A stretch of DNA of 64,000 nt, taken from contig WLDG01000001.1 in assembly GCA_009704945.1 (NCBI GenBank), positions 83,631-147,630 of the forward strand, read 5' to 3'. The DNA comes from Actinomycetota bacterium (GTDB lineage Bacteria; Actinomycetota; Actinomycetes; Actinomycetales; Microbacteriaceae). The notes beneath the pieces were generated by a model that had not been told where the DNA came from, made no database searches, and worked only from the letters and a program-made list of their open reading frames with translations. Below are positions 58,974 through 64,000 of this stretch, piece after piece; position 1 is the stretch's first letter, and every line of letters starts with the position of its first letter. A program made the position numbers and the translations under genes.

Positions 58974-59723
58974 ATGAAAAAAGACGACAAGCTATCGAGC
59001 TACCAGGCAAAACAAGACCTGATCAAAGGCAGAAAATCAATTGCGTCCAAGGACAATCGAATAGCTATCCTTGCTGCGGCTGCAGCACTTGCAATAGCTT
59101 TCGCCGCCCAGACTGTCTACTTCAATCTTGGACCTGGCAGTGTTTCGGCTGATCAGGCTTCCAACGAGGAACCGACCGAGGATTCGACTTCGGAGAATTC
59201 GCTACCCTCCCCTGACTTGGCAGAGGGGCGCGTCTGGAACAGCACAGTTGAACTGAACGGCTCTGCAATCAACCTAGAACTCGATGGCGTAAACGCCCCG
59301 CAAGCTGTTGCTAACTTCGTATCACTTAGCCGCGCTGGCTATTTCGAGGGTGTCGCCTGTCATCGACTAGTCACACAAGGAATCTATGTCCTGCAATGCG
59401 GCGACCCCATCGGAGATGGAACTGGTGGGCCCGGTTACAATTTCGGACCAATTGAAAACGCACCGGCAGATGATCTGTATTCGGAAGGCGTCTTGGCAAT
59501 GGCCAGACGCGGAGGTGATGGAAATTCAATGGGAAGCCAGTTCTTCATCGTCTACAAAGACTCTGTTATCCCATCCGATCAGGCCGGCGGCTACACAGTG
59601 TTTGGACGCGTAACTGGCGGATTGGACACAATCCAGGCAATTGCGGCTCAGGGCACAGAAGATGGCTCCTCAGACGGCAGACCATCTACTGAGGTCAAGT
59701 TAGGCAATGTTTCGGTAGAGTAA
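58974..59723 (+). CDS. Membrane-anchored cyclophilin-type peptidyl-prolyl isomerase
   Basis: A 249-residue peptidyl-prolyl cis-trans isomerase with a positively charged N terminus, one membrane segment (about 34-54), an acidic linker (NEEPTEDSTSEN), and an outward-facing cyclophilin domain. Catalytic-region motifs are ACHRLVTQGIYVLQCGD, NSMGSQFFIVYKD and GGYTVFGRV; the loop after HR is two residues longer than in cyclophilin A, as I recall for actinobacterial relatives. I prefer the ATG at 58974 (GGAAGG 8 bases upstream) to 58950, which lies in a -10 box. DUF349 follows after 24 bases. Confidence 0.92.
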   Translation: MKKDDKLSSYQAKQDLIKGRKSIASKDNRIAILAAAAALAIAFAAQTVYFNLGPGSVSADQASNEEPTEDSTSENSLPSPDLAEGRVWNSTVELNGSAINLELDGVNAPQAVANFVSLSRAGYFEGVACHRLVTQGIYVLQCGDPIGDGTGGPGYNFGPIENAPADDLYSEGVLAMARRGGDGNSMGSQFFIVYKDSVIPSDQAGGYTVFGRVTGGLDTIQAIAAQGTEDGSSDGRPSTEVKLGNVSVE

Positions 59724-59747
59724 AAAGTCGCGAAATCAGGAGAGAAC

Positions 59748-60962
59748 TTGAGCGCTAATGAATTTGGTCGAGTAGACGAGAAAAACTCTGTTTATTTGAA
59801 AGATCAAGGCACCGAACGCCTGGTTGGTCAATACCCAGATGTCTCAGCCGACGAGGCCATCGCCTTCTTCATTAGAAAGTTCGAAGATCTAGAGGCCCAA
59901 GTCAGAATACTTGAGCAAAGAATTGCCAATGGAATCACTGACGCGAAAAGCTTGAAAGCCGCTCACTCAACTCTCAACAAGGAAGTTACTGAGCCAAAGG
60001 GCGTTGGAAACTACGAAAATCTTCGACAAAGACTTTCGAAACTCGCACCTGCAATAGAAGATGCTGCAGCTAAAGCAAACGAAGCACGTGAAAAAGCTGT
60101 CGCTATTGCCTTGGAGGAAAAAGAGAAGATAGCCAAAAGAGCTGAGGAATTGGTAAGCAACCTCGGATCTGTTAACTGGAAGAAATCTGGCGAGGAAATG
60201 GCTGAACTGTTCGCCAAGTGGCAGCAGCTCCAAAAAGACAGCCCCAAAATAGCGAAGTCCATTACGGATCCAATCTGGAAGAGATATTCGCAAGCGAGAG
60301 CGCAATTTGAGTCAGGCAAACGCAAGTACTTTGCCTTGCAAGACGCCAAGTTCAAGGAAGCTAAAAAACTTAAAGCAGACTTGACTAAGAAAGCCGAAGG
60401 CTTGGCAGACAAGGGTGCTGCCGCAGCCGCCGAGTACAAAAAACTGCAGGCTGAATGGAAAAAGGCTGGCAAGGCCGGAAAGATTGAAGAAAAGCTCTGG
60501 GAAACATTCCGGGCTGCTGGGGACAAGATTTTCGAGAAGAAGAAAGAACTCGACGAAAAGCTAGCCACATCACACGCGGAGAACTTAACTGCCAAGCAGG
60601 CTCTCCTGATTGAGGCTGAAGCAATTCCATTGTCCGACCTAAAGGCAGCAAGATCAAAGCTTGCTCAAATTCAAAACAAATGGTCAAAAATTGGACACGT
60701 TCCAAAGGACCAAGTTAAGAACATCGAGGGACGTCTCCGCCAGATCGAATCCAAAATCTCTGAGGCAGAGAGGGAGGCTTGGCAAAGATCTGACCCTGCG
60801 GCTAAGGCTCGCAGTAATGCATTTGTGGAGCAGCTGGAGAAGGCAATTTCCAAATTGGAAAAAGAGCTTTCATCTGCCCCAGACAACAAAAAGAAAGAAA
60901 TTCAGGACCAAATTGAATCCAGGCGCCAGCTTCTGGTCGCAGCACAGAATGCGGTCGACTAA
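59748..60962 (+). CDS. DUF349 coiled-coil protein
   Basis: A 404-residue, Lys/Glu/Ala-rich, almost wholly helical protein with three DUF349-like repeats marked by conserved Trp (FAKWQQLQKD, LQAEWKKAGK, IQNKWSKIG) and coiled coils. It has no signal peptide or enzyme motif. DUF349 proteins are common in actinobacteria next to relA and the cyclophilin, but a function is not established for this group. Start is a TTG with AGGAGAG at proper spacing. Its stop codon shares bases with the stop of relA on the other strand (4-base overlap). Confidence 0.9.
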   Translation: MSANEFGRVDEKNSVYLKDQGTERLVGQYPDVSADEAIAFFIRKFEDLEAQVRILEQRIANGITDAKSLKAAHSTLNKEVTEPKGVGNYENLRQRLSKLAPAIEDAAAKANEAREKAVAIALEEKEKIAKRAEELVSNLGSVNWKKSGEEMAELFAKWQQLQKDSPKIAKSITDPIWKRYSQARAQFESGKRKYFALQDAKFKEAKKLKADLTKKAEGLADKGAAAAAEYKKLQAEWKKAGKAGKIEEKLWETFRAAGDKIFEKKKELDEKLATSHAENLTAKQALLIEAEAIPLSDLKAARSKLAQIQNKWSKIGHVPKDQVKNIEGRLRQIESKISEAEREAWQRSDPAAKARSNAFVEQLEKAISKLEKELSSAPDNKKKEIQDQIESRRQLLVAAQNAVD

Positions 60963-63184
60963 GCACCCTTGACGCGATAGACGTCATAGACGTTATCGAT
61001 GCGCCTGACTTGATTGAGTAAATGATCTAGGTGCGATGGGTCAGCCATTTCAAAAACAAACCTGCTCAGCGCGACCCTGTCACGACCTGTGGAAACTGTG
61101 GCACTAAGAATGTTTACGTGATTTTCGGTCAGGACTCTAGTTACATCGGATAGCAAACCACTTCGATCCAGCGCCTCAACCTGGATCTGCACCATGAAGA
61201 CACCTCTTGAGTCTTCGGACCACGACACGTCGACAATGCGTTCTTGACGCAAACTAGTTACGTTCTTGCAGTCTCCACGGTGCACGGAAACTCCATCGCC
61301 GCGAGTAATAAAGCCGATTATCGGATCTCCAGGAACTGGAGTGCAACACCGCGCCATTTTGGTCATAACATCAGCAGAACCCTTTACCAAAACGCCCTGG
61401 TTGGGGTTTCGAGGTCCCCGCAGAGACTTGGGTACCTGGATGGGGATCTCTTCAGTTTCAGGCTCGCTAATCCCCTGGAGTAGCTTGAGCCTTTCGATGA
61501 CACTCGATGCTGACACCTGCCCTTGGCCAATCATGCTAAACAGGCTGTTCGAGTCAGTAAGGCGCAGATCTTGGGCAACTTGTTCTAACAAGTCGGAATT
61601 GATCAAGGATTGGATTGGTAATCCTTGCCTCCTGAGCGCGCGGACTAAAGATTCCTTACCCTCCTCAGATGAATGCTCTTTTCGCTCTTGAGTGAACCAG
61701 TGCTTGATTTTCGCTCGAGCTCTCGGGCTGGCAACAAAGCTCAGCCAATCCTTACTGGGGCTTGCTGTATTTGACTTTGAGGTCAGAACCTCAACCACAT
61801 CCCCAGCCTGCAGTTTTGTCTCCAACGGAACCAGTCTTCCGTTGACTTTTGCTCCAATTGTTTTGTGACCGACCTCAGTGTGAACAGCGTAGGCGAAATC
61901 AATCGGTGTTGATCCAGCAGAAAGGCCAATCACACGGCCTTTCGGGGTGAAAACATAAAGCTCCTTGGCACCAATCTCGAAGCGGAGATTATCTAAAAAC
62001 TCTCCTGGATCGGCTGTTTCTTCCTGCCAATCACTTAGCTGTTTAAGCCAAGCCAAGTCGACTTCCCTCTCGGGCTCTTTAGATGATCCTTGCTTGTATT
62101 TCCAGTGAGCGGCGACACCGTACTCAGCTCGTTGATGCATGTCCTGAGTTCGAATCTGTATTTCAACTGCGCGGCCCTCTGGCCCCAGGACGGTTGTATG
62201 CAGAGATTGATAAAGATTGAACTTGGGCATTGCAATGTAATCCTTGAAACGACCAGGCAGCGGTGACCAACGAGCATGAATAGCTCCAAGTGCTGCATAG
62301 CAATCACGGACAGTAGGAACGATGACCCTAATTCCGACCAGGTCGTAGATATCCTCGAATTCCCGTCCTTTCAGTACCATCTTTTGATAAATCGAGTAGT
62401 ACTGCTTAGGTCTTCCCTCCAACCTGGCCTTCACTCGCGCTTCGCGAAGTTCGTTTTCAATTTCCTCGCTGACGGTCTCTGTGTATTCGCTTCTAAGTGG
62501 GTTGCGCTGCTTTACCAGTGAAACAATTTCCTCGTAAACCTTCGGATACAAAACCGAAAAGCTGATGTCTTCTAGCTCGCTCTTGATTGTTGCAATTCCT
62601 AGTCGGTGAGCTAGTGGGGCATAAATTTCTAGAGTCTCCTGAGCTTTGCGTCTGGCGGATTCTGGCTCCACGAAGCCCCAAGTTCTGGCGTTGTGTAAGC
62701 GGTCCGCAAGCTTGATCACAAGCACTCGAACATCCTTGCTCATGGCAACAACCATTTTTCGCATTGTTTCTGCTTGTGCTGTGTCACCAAATTTCATTTT
62801 GTCTAGCTTTGTGACGCCATCAACAAGTAGACCCACCTCTTCGCCAAACTCTTGTCTTAAATGATCAATTGAATAATCTGTGTCTTCAACGGTGTCGTGT
62901 AGCAAGGCGGCCGCAATCGTTGCGGGCCCCGAGCCAAGATCGGCAAGAATTCTCGCCACGGCTAGCGGATGGGTTATGTAATCTTCTCCAGATTTGCGCT
63001 TTTGACCCTCGTGGTATTTTTCAGCAGTTTTATAGGCGCGCTCGATCATGCTGGAATCAGACTTGGGATGATTCTGGCGCACCGTCCGAATCAGTTCCGC
63101 TAGATCCTCACTGAGGGCACCTGATGCTTTAGTGAAGATCCAAGGAAGCCTTGAGCGAAGCGAACTTGCCAAACTGTCCGACAT
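60959..63184 (-). CDS. relA: Bifunctional (p)ppGpp synthetase/hydrolase
   Basis: Rel makes and degrades the alarmone (p)ppGpp in the stringent response. The 741-residue protein has the HD hydrolase domain (AALLHDTVEDTDYS), the synthetase domain (GRPKQYYSIYQKM, YDLVGIRVIV, KFNLYQSLHTTV), TGS (LYVFTPKGRVIGLSAGSTPIDFAYAVHTEVG), a Cys-containing linker (MARCCTPVPGDPIIGF) and a C-terminal ACT domain (DRSGLLSDVTRVLTENHVNIL). Both catalytic domains look intact. AAGGAG precedes the ATG. Its position 31 bases after secF is the common actinobacterial order; it converges with the DUF349 gene. Confidence 0.97.
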   Translation of the reverse strand: MSDSLASSLRSRLPWIFTKASGALSEDLAELIRTVRQNHPKSDSSMIERAYKTAEKYHEGQKRKSGEDYITHPLAVARILADLGSGPATIAAALLHDTVEDTDYSIDHLRQEFGEEVGLLVDGVTKLDKMKFGDTAQAETMRKMVVAMSKDVRVLVIKLADRLHNARTWGFVEPESARRKAQETLEIYAPLAHRLGIATIKSELEDISFSVLYPKVYEEIVSLVKQRNPLRSEYTETVSEEIENELREARVKARLEGRPKQYYSIYQKMVLKGREFEDIYDLVGIRVIVPTVRDCYAALGAIHARWSPLPGRFKDYIAMPKFNLYQSLHTTVLGPEGRAVEIQIRTQDMHQRAEYGVAAHWKYKQGSSKEPEREVDLAWLKQLSDWQEETADPGEFLDNLRFEIGAKELYVFTPKGRVIGLSAGSTPIDFAYAVHTEVGHKTIGAKVNGRLVPLETKLQAGDVVEVLTSKSNTASPSKDWLSFVASPRARAKIKHWFTQERKEHSSEEGKESLVRALRRQGLPIQSLINSDLLEQVAQDLRLTDSNSLFSMIGQGQVSASSVIERLKLLQGISEPETEEIPIQVPKSLRGPRNPNQGVLVKGSADVMTKMARCCTPVPGDPIIGFITRGDGVSVHRGDCKNVTSLRQERIVDVSWSEDSRGVFMVQIQVEALDRSGLLSDVTRVLTENHVNILSATVSTGRDRVALSRFVFEMADPSHLDHLLNQVRRIDNVYDVYRVKGA

Positions 63185-63215
63185 CTCTAGCTCCTTGAAT
63201 TGGGTAGAGAGAAGT

Positions 63216-64000
63216 CTATTGGCGAGAAGCTAGAACCTTGTCTGCTGCAGCCTTCAAAGCAGGCTCACGCTCGCGTAAGTGCACGTATATCGGGGCAGCT
63301 AGGAACACAGACGAGTAGGTTCCCACGATTGTTCCCACGAATAGAGCAAGCGAGATGTCTCTTAGGGTTCCTGCGCCAAGCAGAATCGAACCTATGAACA
63401 AGATCGCCGCTACTGGCAATACAGATACAACCGAGGTGTTTATTGACCTCACCAGAGTTTGATTGACAGCCAAGTTGACAGCCTCACCAAATGTGCGGGT
63501 TTCAGACAGCTCGACGCCTAGCGTGTTCTCACGAACTTTATCGAAAACAACAACGGTGTCATAAAGCGAGTAAGCCAGAATCGTCAAAAATCCAATTACA
63601 GCGGCTGGCGTAACCTCAAAACCAACACCGGCATAAACACCAATAGTGAAAATAAGGTCATGAGCAAGGGCAAGCAGGGCCGCTGCACTCATCTTCCACG
63701 ATCGGAAGTAAAACGCCATTAAGAGAGAGACAATCCCAAGAAACACAAACAAACCGATAAGTGCCTGCCGAGTAATCTCCGCACCCCAATTCGGCCCAAT
63801 AAAGCTTGATGCCACTAACGATGAATCCATGTTGAAAGCCTCAGCAAGGGCAAGTCGCACAGCTTCAGACTGTTCGTCCTCCAACTGCTGAGTTTGGATT
63901 CTCAGGTCTTCAGCCCCGACTGTTGTCACCGAGACCTGAGCACCTGGAACGATTGACTGAACTGCGTCTACGGCTACGGATTGTTGAAGCGACTGTGAAT
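63216..64000 (-). CDS. secF: Protein translocase subunit SecF (5' end cut by window edge)
   Basis: SecF with SecD uses the proton gradient to help export proteins through SecYEG. The frame is open past the ORF track start (63929) to base 64000, so the N terminus with the first membrane helix is missing. Visible are the end of the periplasmic domain and five C-terminal membrane segments, with GPNWGAEITRQALIGL and the SLYDTVVVFDKVREN and VNQTLVRSINTSVVSVLP motifs. It lies upstream of relA. Final residues are a basic/Ala tail. Confidence 0.96.
   Translation of the reverse strand, partial: SQSLQQSVAVDAVQSIVPGAQVSVTTVGAEDLRIQTQQLEDEQSEAVRLALAEAFNMDSSLVASSFIGPNWGAEITRQALIGLFVFLGIVSLLMAFYFRSWKMSAAALLALAHDLIFTIGVYAGVGFEVTPAAVIGFLTILAYSLYDTVVVFDKVRENTLGVELSETRTFGEAVNLAVNQTLVRSINTSVVSVLPVAAILFIGSILLGAGTLRDISLALFVGTIVGTYSSVFLAAPIYVHLREREPALKAAADKVLASRQ

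Noticed and set aside
60011-60595. 194-residue minus-strand ORF
   Set aside because: Antisense of the Lys/Ala-rich DUF349 gene; its Ser/Phe-rich composition follows from that codon usage.
60977-60995. Tandem repeat TAGACGTCATAGACGTTAT
   Set aside because: It encodes the repeated Val-Tyr-Asp/Arg end of RelA (VYDVYRVKGA); a chance coding repeat rather than a site.

Overview
The window is a 64 kb stretch of core genome from an actinobacterium. The evidence is gene order and content: pdtaR next to polA-rpsA-coaE-uvrB-uvrA-uvrC-rapZ-whiA, a HGxxPAAW-type protein plus a Trp-associated membrane protein inside the trp cluster, an Rv1382-like PH-like protein between pyrC and carA, a PriA without helicase motifs, and a Tyr-type PolA. 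Base composition looks like the high 40s in percent GC by eye, low for the phylum. Together with the gap-sodA-whiA and pyk-gltD-gltB-lgt-trp orders and the very tight packing, this suggests a compact aquatic Microbacteriaceae-like (Luna-type) lineage. That placement is an inference; the phylum is secure.

Layout. 1-11.6 kb (minus strand): truncated gap, sodA, whiA, rapZ, the full excision-repair set uvrC-uvrA-uvrB, coaE and rpsA. 11.8-15.6 kb: polA, a plus-strand hotdog thioesterase tail-overlapping the ANTAR response regulator pdtaR, and a plus-strand tRNA-Leu(CAA). 15.6-57.6 kb: 42 consecutive minus-strand genes from rpsD down to pyk with almost no space between them. In transcription order these are rpsD, two small membrane proteins, alaS, ruvX, mltG, the shikimate genes aroE-aroC-aroK-aroB-aroQ, efp, nusB, the pyrimidine genes pyrR-pyrB-pyrC-carA-carB-pyrF, gmk, rpoZ, coaBC, metK, priA, fmt, rsmB, rpe, hisE-hisG-hisF-hisI, trpE and trpC-trpB-trpA with two membrane proteins, lgt, gltB-gltD and pyk. 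57.7-64 kb: rarA, then a divergent plus-strand pair (membrane-anchored cyclophilin and a DUF349 coiled-coil protein), then relA and a truncated secF on the minus strand.

How the genes connect. The aro genes make chorismate, which trpE uses for tryptophan. carAB and gltBD handle amide nitrogen, and carA-carB-pyrB-pyrC-pyrF plus pyrR form most of UMP synthesis. The his genes share PRPP with pyrR/pyr and trp. metK, fmt, rsmB, efp, rpsD, alaS and rpoZ are translation and transcription housekeeping. pyrD, pyrE, trpD, trpG, hisA, hisB, hisC, hisD, hisH and aroA are not in the window.

Regulation visible in the sequence: an RNA hairpin with a near-consensus PyrR-binding loop directly in front of the pyrR ribosome binding site, a good promoter for rpsD inside the end of rarA, and a possible structured rpsD leader. 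No intergenic gap exceeds about 130 bases, so there is no long non-coding stretch to describe. I saw no insertion sequence, prophage, CRISPR array, toxin-antitoxin pair or other accessory system. The points of interest are small: genes missing from usually conserved slots (yvcK, mihF), overlapping convergent genes, and the PyrR leader.
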